This document shows, one piece after another, positions 15,654 through 23,434 of a stretch of 36,654 nucleotides of DNA (position 1 is its first letter; the number at the start of each line of letters is the position of its first letter). The stretch is from contig JAZRVT010000042.1 of NCBI GenBank assembly GCA_045599325.1, positions 1 to 36,654 on the forward strand. Reading direction: 5' to 3'. Below the pieces are notes generated by a model. That model saw only the letters and a program-made list of their open reading frames with translations. It ran no database searches and was not told the origin of the DNA. Origin of the DNA: Cacconaster sp045599325 (GTDB lineage Bacteria; Bacteroidota; Bacteroidia; Bacteroidales; UBA932). The position numbers and the translations under genes were made by a program.

Positions 15654-16365
15654 GTCCCCCGATGCAGGCGGTGCAGTTGAGGAGCAGATACCAGACGAAA
15701 ATGAGGGAGAGCCAGAGGGCCGGGTAGAGATACCAGCGGTCAGCGTGAGGCTCGAAGATGATGCAGCAGAGAATGATGACGGCTGCCCCTGCCAGGAACC
15801 AGAGCAGGCGGCGGCCGCTCTTTTTCATTGAGAGCATTGGGATCTCAGAGACGAGGAGCGCGCTGAGGACTATGGATGCCGCAGGTATGAACCACTCGCT
15901 TGTGAGAAGGGAGTGGATGGCTCCGCCGGTGGATTCCCCGTAGAGGCAGAGCGGGATGACGAGCAGCGCGCAGGCCGGTGTCGGCATTCCGATGAAACTC
16001 TTTGTCTGACGGCTGTCGAGATTGAATTTGGCAAGCCTGAGGGCGGAGAATGCCGCTATCAGGAGCGGAACCCAGGCAAGCAGGGGAAGTGTGTGTTCAG
16101 TGGCGTGATAGCACGCGTAGAGGGTCAGGGCCGGCGCCAGGCCGAAACTGATGAGGTCGGCCAGCGAGTCCAGTTCCTTGCCGATTTCGGAATATGAGCC
16201 GGTCAGCCTTGCCGTGAACCCGTCGAAAAAGTCGAAGACTCCGGAGAGCAGCACGCACAGGAATGTGACATCTGTCTGCCCGCGGAGCGCAAAAACAGAC
16301 CCTGTGCAGCCTGAGAGCAGGTTGCACAGGGTTATTGTATTGGGAAGATGCTTTACAAGCGACAT
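15643..16365 (-). CDS. pssA: CDP-diacylglycerol--serine O-phosphatidyltransferase
   Basis: 240 residues. It makes phosphatidylserine from CDP-diacylglycerol and serine, the precursor of phosphatidylethanolamine, in the inner membrane. The CDP-alcohol phosphotransferase signature D-x2-DG-x2-AR-x8-G-x3-D-x3-D is complete at residues 45-70 (DFFDGFTARL...ELDSLAD). The N-terminal PNTITLCNLLSG and several hydrophobic segments fit the membrane-bound bacterial type II enzyme. ATG 16365 follows the preceding peptidase stop by two bases, so it is the last gene of a peptidase-peptidase-pssA unit. No psd gene is in the window. The functional link to the peptidases is unknown. Confidence 0.93.
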   Translation of the reverse strand: MSLVKHLPNTITLCNLLSGCTGSVFALRGQTDVTFLCVLLSGVFDFFDGFTARLTGSYSEIGKELDSLADLISFGLAPALTLYACYHATEHTLPLLAWVPLLIAAFSALRLAKFNLDSRQTKSFIGMPTPACALLVIPLCLYGESTGGAIHSLLTSEWFIPAASIVLSALLVSEIPMLSMKKSGRRLLWFLAGAAVIILCCIIFEPHADRWYLYPALWLSLIFVWYLLLNCTACIGGQKQ

Positions 16366-16367
16366 CC

Positions 16368-17492
16368 TTAGAGACCGAGTTTCTTGCGGATATCCTTTGG
16401 AATGGCGTCTTTGTGGACCATAATGCTGATGCAGCGCATCAGAGTGTAGCTCTTTGACATATAGAGGTAGCCGCCCATCTCTTCGTTGCGGCCTGTTCCC
16501 CAGGAGTTCTTGGTCTTGTAGAAGATGTTGCCGTCCTGGTCCTTGAAGATGCCGGTGAGGTGCATCAGGTGGTCGTCGACAGTCCTGAACTCCTCGAAGT
16601 CCTTCTGGTGGTTTTCCTGAGTTACCACAAGTTCAGGGAACTTCTTCTCGAACTTGACAGCCTCTGCGTAGTCCTCCACATTGGCAGGCTCGATTGCGAT
16701 GCCGTTGTTGTGCTTGAAGGTTGAGGTGAGGTCACCGTCCCAGGCAACTGTGAAGCCGTTTCTGAGAGCCTGGTCGATTATGCGGTCGAAGTCCTCCATA
16801 GGGACGTTGTACAGCATACCGTGGTCCCAGTTGTCAGGAACCTCGACAGAGACTTTCTCGTAGAACGGGTGGTGTGAGAAGCTGCAGATCTCGATGTAGT
16901 CGCTCATATCGTCGAAGCCGAGCTTCTTTGCGAAGCTCTTCGCGTCGTACTTCTTGCCGTCGTACTCGAACTCTTCAGGGACCTGGCCGAGATAGATGTC
17001 GAAGATGCTCTCCATCACCTTGTTGTACTCAGGGCTGCGGTGCTTGCCGTTGATGGCGACTGCGGAGACAGCCTTGATCATATCGCTGAGTTCAGTGTGG
17101 TTGTGGGTAGGGGAGTCGTAGGCGATGCCGGAATAGGCCTCCTCAGGAAGGATGCCGTATTTCTGGATGGCATTGGTCGCCATATGAGCGATTGAGCCCG
17201 GGTTGATGTTGCCGCGGCCTGCGCGGAGGTAGTTGTCGTTCAGTCTCTCGCGGTAGTTGTTGCGGACGGTGAACATCTCGGAGAGGTCGAATTCACCTTT
17301 CCCCTGGCGGATGAGTTCAGCCTCGAGGAAGGAAGTGGTTGCGAAGCACCAGCAGGTGCCTGTGCGTGCCTGGTTCTTTACAGGAGTGACTTTGATGTCA
17401 TTGACAGGCTCGAACTTGTAGATGGTCTGAGTCTGGGCGAAGACAGCGGTGCAGAGCAGCGCTGCGGCCAAAAGTGTGAAAAGCCGTTTCAT
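16368..17492 (-). CDS. Secreted C1 cysteine peptidase, bleomycin hydrolase/PepC-like (second copy)
   Basis: 374 residues with a signal peptide (MKRLFTLLAAALLCTAVFAQ). Papain-type active site: Gln41 and Cys47 in VKNQARTGTCWCF, His in DDHLMHLTGIF, Asn in KTKNSWGTG. Long insertions between Cys and His, and DNWDHGMLYNVPMEDFDRIID, match the bleomycin-hydrolase family, normally a cytosolic hexameric aminopeptidase. Bacteroidota versions like this one carry export signals and probably act in the periplasm or outside. It starts two bases after the stop of its paralogue; the C-termini are alike (MVHKDAIPKDI(R/K)KKLG), so this is a tandem duplication. It is shorter than copy 1, mainly in the middle insertion. 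Confidence 0.9.
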   Translation of the reverse strand: MKRLFTLLAAALLCTAVFAQTQTIYKFEPVNDIKVTPVKNQARTGTCWCFATTSFLEAELIRQGKGEFDLSEMFTVRNNYRERLNDNYLRAGRGNINPGSIAHMATNAIQKYGILPEEAYSGIAYDSPTHNHTELSDMIKAVSAVAINGKHRSPEYNKVMESIFDIYLGQVPEEFEYDGKKYDAKSFAKKLGFDDMSDYIEICSFSHHPFYEKVSVEVPDNWDHGMLYNVPMEDFDRIIDQALRNGFTVAWDGDLTSTFKHNNGIAIEPANVEDYAEAVKFEKKFPELVVTQENHQKDFEEFRTVDDHLMHLTGIFKDQDGNIFYKTKNSWGTGRNEEMGGYLYMSKSYTLMRCISIMVHKDAIPKDIRKKLGL

Positions 17493-17494
17493 AG

Positions 17495-18706
17495 TTATTT
17501 GATGCCGAGTTTCTTCTTGATATCCTTAGGGATGGCGTCCTTGTGGACCATGAAGTCCATAGTCTTGTACTTCACGAATGTCTCTGATACGTACCAGATG
17601 CCCTTGTACTTGCCGGTCTCGCCCCAGGAGTTCTTCACCATATAGTACTTGGTTCCCTTCTGGTCCTTTGCGATTCCGAAGATGTGCATTCCGTGGTCGT
17701 CGGTAGTGGTCTTGTTCTCGTAGCCTTCCTGACGGAGTTCAGGGGTGACCTCGATTTCAGGGACAGGTGCGTTGAAGGTCGGCTTTCCGCCTGCTGCAGG
17801 TGCGCCTACCCAGTGGGCCTGGTCTGAGCCGGCCTCTTCTGCCATCTTCTTGATAGCGTCCATATCAGGGACGATGCCGATGCCGTCACGGGTGAAGCCT
17901 GTCTCGCTTACGTCAGACGCCCAGGCGACGGTATAGCCTTTCTCAATGGCGTTGTCGATGATCTGCATCATCTCGTCCATAGGGACATTGTATGCCTGCT
18001 CCCAGCGCCAGTTGTCAGCGACCTCCACAGGATGCTTCTCGTAGTAGGAGAGGTGGGTCCAGGAGGTGAAGTCAACATAGTCTGAAGGATTGAAAGGCAG
18101 TGATGCGAGATAGCTCTGAGGGGTGTATTCGACTCCCTTGTAGGTGAACTTCTCAGGCACTGCGCCGAGGTATGCTGCGAGGATGCCCTTCACGCCGCCT
18201 TTCCAGCCGGTGGTGAGCTTTTTGCCGCTGCTCTTGAGGATGCCGTCCATATAGCCCTTGAGGCCGGCTGCCATCTCGCTGTGTGAGTGCCTGTCGGTGC
18301 CGTAGTTGAGGCCCGGCATTATTTCGTCAGGGACGATGCCGTGGTCGCGGAGCACATAGAACACATCGCCGAAGGAGCTGCCCTGGCTGTAGTTGATGTG
18401 ACCGTCGGTGCGGATGTACTTGACAGCCTTGTCGGCATAGGCGTTGGAGACGACGAACATCTGCGAGAGGTTGAGGTCAGGGTCCTTGCATCCCTGGCGG
18501 ATCATCTCGGACTCGATGAATGAGAGCGCCGAGAAGCACCAGCAGGTGCCTGAACTTGCCTGGTTCTTGATTGAGGTGATCGGCAGGGCCTTGACGGTGG
18601 TGAATTCGAATTTTTCACCTTCATCCTGCTTAGGGCCTGCCGGCTGTGCTGAAGCTGATGCTGTCAGAGCAAAAGCTGCAGCTGCGATAAGGAGAAGTCT
18701 TTTCAT
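17495..18706 (-). CDS. Secreted C1 cysteine peptidase, bleomycin hydrolase/PepC-like (first copy)
   Basis: 403 residues from ATG 18706. An in-frame ATG at 18751 would add 15 polar residues before the signal peptide and would overlap the -7 box, so it is rejected. Signal peptide MKRLLLIAAAAFALTASASAQ. Active site: Gln49 and Cys55 in IKNQASSGTCWCFS, His in DDHGMHIFGIA, Asn in MVKNSWGE. The NWRWEQAYNVPMDEMMQIID segment is shared with copy 2. It leads the operon with copy 2 and pssA, behind a strong promoter. Substrate unknown; peptide scavenging in the periplasm is likely. Confidence 0.9.
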   Translation of the reverse strand: MKRLLLIAAAAFALTASASAQPAGPKQDEGEKFEFTTVKALPITSIKNQASSGTCWCFSALSFIESEMIRQGCKDPDLNLSQMFVVSNAYADKAVKYIRTDGHINYSQGSSFGDVFYVLRDHGIVPDEIMPGLNYGTDRHSHSEMAAGLKGYMDGILKSSGKKLTTGWKGGVKGILAAYLGAVPEKFTYKGVEYTPQSYLASLPFNPSDYVDFTSWTHLSYYEKHPVEVADNWRWEQAYNVPMDEMMQIIDNAIEKGYTVAWASDVSETGFTRDGIGIVPDMDAIKKMAEEAGSDQAHWVGAPAAGGKPTFNAPVPEIEVTPELRQEGYENKTTTDDHGMHIFGIAKDQKGTKYYMVKNSWGETGKYKGIWYVSETFVKYKTMDFMVHKDAIPKDIKKKLGIK

Positions 18707-18748
18707 TGTATATTGATTTGTGTTGTTTTCGTTCCGGCGTTCAAACAA

Positions 18749-18780
18749 CAAAATTAATCAAATGCAAATGAAAATGCAAG
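18749..18780 (-). promoter_or_regulatory. Bacteroidota-type promoter of peptidase-pssA operon
   Basis: On the minus strand, TAATTTTG (18756-18749) is a full match to the -7 consensus TAnnTTTG. CTTG (18780-18777) lies 20 bases upstream as a -33 box (consensus TTTG, spacing about 19-21). The -33 box nearly abuts the stop codon of the methyltransferase gene (18782-18784). The predicted 5' leader is about 35 bases. Confidence 0.75.
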
Positions 18781-18781
18781 G

Positions 18782-19681
18782 TTATCCGGAGGTATCGGCT
18801 TTGTCTGCGCACCTCAGCGATGCGGCGGCCCAATATGAGAATTCCGTGGCGGGAAGAAGCCTTTCATATCCCCTGAATTTCCTGTAGAGGGGCAGGCCGT
18901 CAGCGATGTCGTGCCATATGTCCGCGAAGATGAAGTCGCAGGCGCCGCCCTTCCGGATGAAGGCTTCAAGCCAGCCGAATGCGTCGGAACAGACTACGCT
19001 GACCTTGTTCCGGGCCTTTTCCGGGAACTGCGGCAGGATGAACCTGCTGAAGAGTTCGATGGCGCGGCTGTCGAGCTCCACTGCCGTGACTGAGGTCACG
19101 TCATCCTTCATCGCCGCCATATATGTGAAGTAGCCGAGCCCCAGCCCGAATGTGACCACTCTGCCGTGCGCTGCTGCCACCGCTGCGGCCGAACTTTCTG
19201 TCTCGCTCGGCTTTATCGACATCCATTCGCGTCCGTCCTGCATCACTGAGGGATATTCGAACGGCACGGCGAAATAGCCGACGGCAGGGATCTGCCGCCC
19301 GTCGGCGGTCACGATGATGTCGTCGCGCAGGAACGCTTCGTAGGGCTCGTAGCGCTGGTGGGTCAGCCTCCAGCTTCCGAGCTCCGCTTCCGGGATTCTG
19401 ATGTTCCTGAAATAGGGGTTGCTGAGGAACGGCTCCGGGTCAAGCCTCCTGACGCCTGGCTTGAGGTAGAGCTCCTCGATTATCATATCTTCGGGAGAGA
19501 CCTCAGGCTCGATGCCGCAGAAGCCGGCGAGCAGCGAGCGCCAGATCACCTCTTCGGTCTTGGGGTCCGGGTTCTCCTCGATGCTTTCAACAAGGCCGCG
19601 GGTTATTGCCCGCGGCGTATCGTTGAGGTAGCCGGCGATCATCCAGCCGGCTCTGCTGTTTATGGATGCAATGTCAATCAT
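18782..19681 (-). CDS. SAM-dependent methyltransferase, class I, substrate unknown
   Basis: 299 residues. Residues about 170-260 show a class I SAM-binding core: VVTFGLGLGYFTYMAA (motif I, GLGLG), VTAVELDSRAIELF (motif II, acidic residue of the ribose contact) and CDFIFADIWHDIADG (motif IV-like). The first 165 residues are an unassigned domain rich in Trp, Tyr and acidic residues. The ATG overlaps the clpB TGA as ATGA, so translation is coupled. The target could be a protein or a small molecule; nothing in the sequence decides this. It might also be a non-catalytic spermidine-synthase-like protein. Confidence 0.75.
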   Translation of the reverse strand: MIDIASINSRAGWMIAGYLNDTPRAITRGLVESIEENPDPKTEEVIWRSLLAGFCGIEPEVSPEDMIIEELYLKPGVRRLDPEPFLSNPYFRNIRIPEAELGSWRLTHQRYEPYEAFLRDDIIVTADGRQIPAVGYFAVPFEYPSVMQDGREWMSIKPSETESSAAAVAAAHGRVVTFGLGLGYFTYMAAMKDDVTSVTAVELDSRAIELFSRFILPQFPEKARNKVSVVCSDAFGWLEAFIRKGGACDFIFADIWHDIADGLPLYRKFRGYERLLPATEFSYWAAASLRCADKADTSG

Positions 19682-21741
19682 CAGCCTTTCTGCTGCACGA
19701 TGGAGAGGACGCCGTCGCTGAAAGTGGCTGTCACTTCGCTGTCGCGGCTTATGCTTCCGTCGAGGAGCTTCTTTGCGAGTTCGTCGACCAGCTCCCGCTG
19801 GAGCACTCTCTTTACAGGCCGCGCTCCGTATGCCGGGTCGTATCCCTTGCCGCTGAGCCAGTCGATGAATTCATCCGTAAAGTTAATCTTTATTCCCATA
19901 GAGTACAGCTTCTCCTTCAACTGTCCGGTCTGGAGAAGAAGTATCTTGCGGATGTCTTCCGGCGTGAGCTCGTGGAAGGTGATGATCTCGTCGATCCTGT
20001 TGATGAATTCCGGGCGGAAACTCTCCTTGACGAGCTCCGGCCTGAGGTTGGAGGTCATTATCAGGATTGTGTTCTTGAAATCCACGGTGCGCCCCTTGTT
20101 GTCTGTGAGTCTGCCGTCGTCGAGGACCTGGAGCAGGACGTTGAACACGTCCGGATGGGCCTTCTCGATCTCGTCGAGCAGAATCACGGAGTAGGGCTTG
20201 CGGCGGACCGCCTCGGTCAGCTGGCCTCCCTCGTCATATCCCACATAGCCCGGAGGCGCACCGACAAGGCGGCTGACTGTGTGACGCTCCTGGTATTCGC
20301 TCATATCGATGCGGGTGATCATATTCTCGTCGTCGAAGAGATACTCGGCAAGGCTCTTGGCAAGTTCCGTCTTGCCGACGCCGGTCGTGCCTAGGAAGAG
20401 GAAGCTGCCGATAGGCCGTTTCTCGTTCTGAAGGCCAGCGCGGCTGCGCCGGACTGCATTGGAGACAGCCTCTATGGCCTCGTCCTGCCCGATCACCCTG
20501 CGGTGCAGGACCTCTTCGATATGGAGCAGTTTCTCCCGTTCGCTCTGGAGCATCCTGTTGACAGGGATGCCGGTCCACTTCGCCACTACTTCGGCTATGT
20601 CCTCGTCGGTCACGGCCTCGTTCATTATAGGGTTGGGATTCTCAGCCTTCTGCTTCTCGAGCAGTTCAATCTGCTCCTGTGCCTGCGCAATCCTGCCATA
20701 TCTGAGTTCGGCGACGCGGCCGTAGTCACCGCGGCGTTCGGCGTCGTCTGCCTCGCGGCGGTAGTCCTCTATGGCCTGGCGGTTCTCCTGAAGGGCCTTG
20801 AGTATCTTCTTCTCGCTGTCCCACTGGGCGCCTTTCTCCTCGAGCGCCTTCTGTGCCGCCTCTATCTCGCTTTCGATGGCATCGAGCTTCGGGGAGTCCC
20901 CTTCGCGCTTGATGGCCTCTTTCTCAATCTGCAGCTGCCTGATGCGCCTGTTGAGCTCATCGATGCACTCAGGCACCGAGTTGAGCTCCAGCCTCAGTTT
21001 GGCCGCTGCCTCGTCTACGAGGTCGATGGCCTTGTCAGGCAGGAACCGGTTGCTGATGTAGCGGTGTGAAAGCTCCACTGCCGCGATGATGGCATCGTCC
21101 TCGATCCGCACCTTGTGGTGGTTCTCATAGCGCTCTTTCAACCCTCTGAGGATAGATATCGACTCTGCCACCGAAGGTTCGTCCACCATCACCATCTGGA
21201 ACCTGCGCTCAAGCGCCTTGTCTGTCTCGAAGTACTTCTGGTACTCGTCCAGGGTGGTGGAGCCTATCGCTCTCAGTTCTCCGCGCGCAAGCGCCGGCTT
21301 GAGGATGTTGGCGGCATCCATCGCACCGCTGCTGCGTCCCGCACCGACAAGGGTGTGTATCTCGTCGATGAAGAGGATTATCTCGCCGTCGCTCTCTGAG
21401 ACGGCCTTGACCACGCCCTTGAGGCGCTCCTCGAATTCTCCCTGATACTTTGCGCCCGCAATCAGCGAGCCCATGTCGAGGGAGTAGATTTCCTTGCTCT
21501 TCAGGTTCTCAGGCACGTCGCCTGTCACAATCCTGCGTGCGATGCCTTCTGATATGGCGGTCTTGCCGACACCCGGCTCGCCCACCAGGATAGGGTTGTT
21601 CTTTGTACGCCTGCTCAGAATCTGGAGCACGCGGCGCACTTCGTCATCGCGGCCGATGACCGGGTCGAGCTTGCCGCTGCGGGCCCTCTCGTTAAGGTTG
21701 ACGGCATATTTGCCGAGCAGTTCAAGATTCTCTTTGTTCAT
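19681..21741 (-). CDS. clpB: ClpB-family AAA+ disaggregase lacking the N-domain
   Basis: 686 residues against about 860 usual. Both AAA+ rings are present: Walker A GEPGVGKT (54-61), Walker B FIDEIH, then the ClpB-specific coiled-coil M-domain (KALEEKGAQWDSEKKILKAL to LLEKQKAENP), second Walker A GTTGVGKT (451-458), LLDEIEKAHPDVFNVLLQ and FRPEFINRID. The M-domain separates it from ClpA/ClpC. The N-terminal substrate domain (about 145 residues) is absent. AAGGAGA 9-15 bases before ATG 21741 supports this start, and the 140 bases to the divergent exchanger gene leave no room for it. In addition only nine residues lie between the sensor-1 TSN and FRPEF, where E. coli has about 34. It unfolds aggregated proteins in the cytosol, with DnaK. 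Overlaps the methyltransferase gene downstream. Confidence 0.93.
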   Translation of the reverse strand: MNKENLELLGKYAVNLNERARSGKLDPVIGRDDEVRRVLQILSRRTKNNPILVGEPGVGKTAISEGIARRIVTGDVPENLKSKEIYSLDMGSLIAGAKYQGEFEERLKGVVKAVSESDGEIILFIDEIHTLVGAGRSSGAMDAANILKPALARGELRAIGSTTLDEYQKYFETDKALERRFQMVMVDEPSVAESISILRGLKERYENHHKVRIEDDAIIAAVELSHRYISNRFLPDKAIDLVDEAAAKLRLELNSVPECIDELNRRIRQLQIEKEAIKREGDSPKLDAIESEIEAAQKALEEKGAQWDSEKKILKALQENRQAIEDYRREADDAERRGDYGRVAELRYGRIAQAQEQIELLEKQKAENPNPIMNEAVTDEDIAEVVAKWTGIPVNRMLQSEREKLLHIEEVLHRRVIGQDEAIEAVSNAVRRSRAGLQNEKRPIGSFLFLGTTGVGKTELAKSLAEYLFDDENMITRIDMSEYQERHTVSRLVGAPPGYVGYDEGGQLTEAVRRKPYSVILLDEIEKAHPDVFNVLLQVLDDGRLTDNKGRTVDFKNTILIMTSNLRPELVKESFRPEFINRIDEIITFHELTPEDIRKILLLQTGQLKEKLYSMGIKINFTDEFIDWLSGKGYDPAYGARPVKRVLQRELVDELAKKLLDGSISRDSEVTATFSDGVLSIVQQKG

Positions 21742-21881
21742 TTTCCAATTCTCCTTTTCACTTTGTCGTACGGCCCGCTGTCCATCAAATTATTGACCAT
21801 TGCCCGAAAACTGACATTTTGGCAGATGCCCGTTACCGGAATTATTCGTATATTAGCGGTTCATTTGAAACGGAATTCGAA
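21742..21881. promoter_or_regulatory. Divergent promoter region between clpB and the exchanger operon
   Basis: On the plus strand TATATTAG (21849-21856) is one base off the -7 consensus, but the nearest TTTG (21818-21821) is 27 bases away, too far for a normal -33. On the minus strand, TAATTTG near 21790 is one base short of the consensus. Promoters must lie here, but neither is convincing by eye. Confidence 0.35.
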
Positions 21882-22859
21882 ATGATACAGGAAATCCTGC
21901 TTCTGCTTCTCGGCCTCGCCCTGGTGCTCATCGGCGCTGAAGGCCTGGTCAGCGGAGCATCATCCCTCGCAAGGCGCTGGGGCGTCAGCGAACTGGTTAT
22001 CGGACTCACAATAGTGGCAATGGGCACATCTGCCCCTGAAATGGTGGTGAGCTTCATCTCCGCTGTGGAGGGCAACAGTGATATGGCTGTCGGCAACATA
22101 CTCGGCTCCAACATCTTCAACACTGCGCTGATCCTCGGCCTCTCCGCTGTCATCTGCCCGATGGCCATCACGAAGGGGAGCCGCAGACGCGACGTGCCCG
22201 TTAACCTGGCGGCCACACTCCTGCTCATCCTCTTCGGAATGAAGAACACACTCTTCGGGATAGGAGAGGACGGCATCAGCCGCATCGAAGGCGCAGTTTT
22301 CCTAGTGATTTTCGTCTGGTATCTTGTGAACTCCTTCCTCAAGGACAAGGATAACCGCGAGCCGCTGCCTGACGGACCCGCTGCGGCTGCGGAAGAGAAG
22401 CCTGCGGGCCTTTTCAAGTCGCTGGTGTTCCTCATCGGCGGACTGGCCGGCCTGATCTACGGCGGACGCCTCTTCGTGGACCACGCGCAGGTGATAGCCG
22501 AGCAGGCGGGCCTGAGCGACAAGTTCATCGCCATCACCGTGCTCGCGGCGGGCACATCCCTCCCTGAACTCGCCACAAGCGTTGTGGCTGCAGCGAAGGG
22601 CAAGAGCCAGCTGGCCCTGGGCAATATCATCGGCTCGAACGTCTTCAACATCCTCCTGATACTCGGCGGCTCGGCGCTGATCCACCCGATCTCGATGGCG
22701 GGCATCGACCTTGCCGACTACGGGGCTGTGCTGCTCTGCGCCGTGAGCCTCGTGCTCTTCTCTCTCACTTTCAAGCGCAACAGGCTGGACAGGATAGAAG
22801 GTGCCTTCCTTATCCTGATCGAGGCGGCGTATATGACCTACCTCTTTATGACGATATAG
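21882..22859 (+). CDS. Calcium/sodium:cation antiporter (CaCA family, YrbG-like)
   Basis: 325 residues from ATG 21882; the in-frame ATG at 21819 would add 21 polar residues and was not chosen. Two inverted alpha repeats are clear: LVIGLTIVAMGTSAPEMVV then GNILGSNIFN, and KFIAITVLAAGTSLPELAT then GNIIGSNVFN. The GTS(A/L)PE acidic residues are the cation-binding sites. About ten hydrophobic segments, with a charged cytosolic loop in the middle (KDKDNREPLPDGPAAAAEEK). It is an inner-membrane exchanger, probably Ca2+ against Na+ or H+. First gene of a plus-strand run; mntP follows after six bases. Confidence 0.92.
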   Translation: MIQEILLLLLGLALVLIGAEGLVSGASSLARRWGVSELVIGLTIVAMGTSAPEMVVSFISAVEGNSDMAVGNILGSNIFNTALILGLSAVICPMAITKGSRRRDVPVNLAATLLLILFGMKNTLFGIGEDGISRIEGAVFLVIFVWYLVNSFLKDKDNREPLPDGPAAAAEEKPAGLFKSLVFLIGGLAGLIYGGRLFVDHAQVIAEQAGLSDKFIAITVLAAGTSLPELATSVVAAAKGKSQLALGNIIGSNVFNILLILGGSALIHPISMAGIDLADYGAVLLCAVSLVLFSLTFKRNRLDRIEGAFLILIEAAYMTYLFMTI

Positions 22860-22865
22860 ACTTCT

Positions 22866-23432
22866 ATGAGCTTTCTTGAACTGCTGGTCATAGCAATCGG
22901 CCTTTCGATGGACGCCTTCGCGGTCTCCATCGGCAAGGGACTCTCCTCCGGCAGAAAAAGTCTGCGCAACGCACTCATATGCGGCGTCTGGTTCGGCCTC
23001 TTCCAGGCATTGATGCCGGTGGCCGGATACTTTGCCGGAATCAGTTTCGCTGAATTCGTCCAGAGCGCCGACCACTGGATAGCATTCGGCCTGCTGGCTC
23101 TGATAGGCGGCAATATGATCCGCGAGGCGCTTTCCGGCGAAGAGGAGGACCACGGCCCGGACTTCGGCTTCAGGACGATGCTCCTGATGGCTGTGGCGAC
23201 CAGCATAGACGCTCTTGCCTGCGGGGTCTCGTTCGCATTCCTCGGTGCGGACATCTGGTTCTCCGCTGCGGTAATAGGAGCCACCACTTTCCTCTTCTCC
23301 GTGGCAGGCTGCCTGTTCGGTGAGGTGGCCGGCAGCAGGTTCCACAAGGGCGCCCAGATCTTCGGCGGCGTGATACTGGTCCTTATCGGCCTCAAGATTC
23401 TCCTTGAGCACCTCGGCATATTGAATTTCTGA
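22866..23432 (+). CDS. mntP: Manganese efflux pump MntP
   Basis: 188 residues, the normal length of the family. Two inverted halves each carry the conserved Asp motif: IGLSMDAFAVSIGKG at the N-terminus and ATSIDALACGVSFAF in the second half, with about six membrane segments. It exports Mn2+ across the inner membrane. No yybP-ykoY riboswitch is seen in the six-base gap; it most likely depends on the exchanger's promoter. Pairing with a Ca/Na exchanger makes a small divalent-cation export unit. Confidence 0.95.
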   Translation: MSFLELLVIAIGLSMDAFAVSIGKGLSSGRKSLRNALICGVWFGLFQALMPVAGYFAGISFAEFVQSADHWIAFGLLALIGGNMIREALSGEEEDHGPDFGFRTMLLMAVATSIDALACGVSFAFLGADIWFSAAVIGATTFLFSVAGCLFGEVAGSRFHKGAQIFGGVILVLIGLKILLEHLGILNF

Positions 23433-23434
23433 TT

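Noticed and set aside
22859..22866. Manganese riboswitch ahead of mntP
   Set aside because: Only six bases separate mntP from the exchanger gene, too short for a yybP-ykoY element.
22302..23411. 369-codon minus-strand ORF
   Set aside because: Antisense to the cation exchanger and mntP; product rich in His/Glu/Gln from reading membrane-protein codons backwards.
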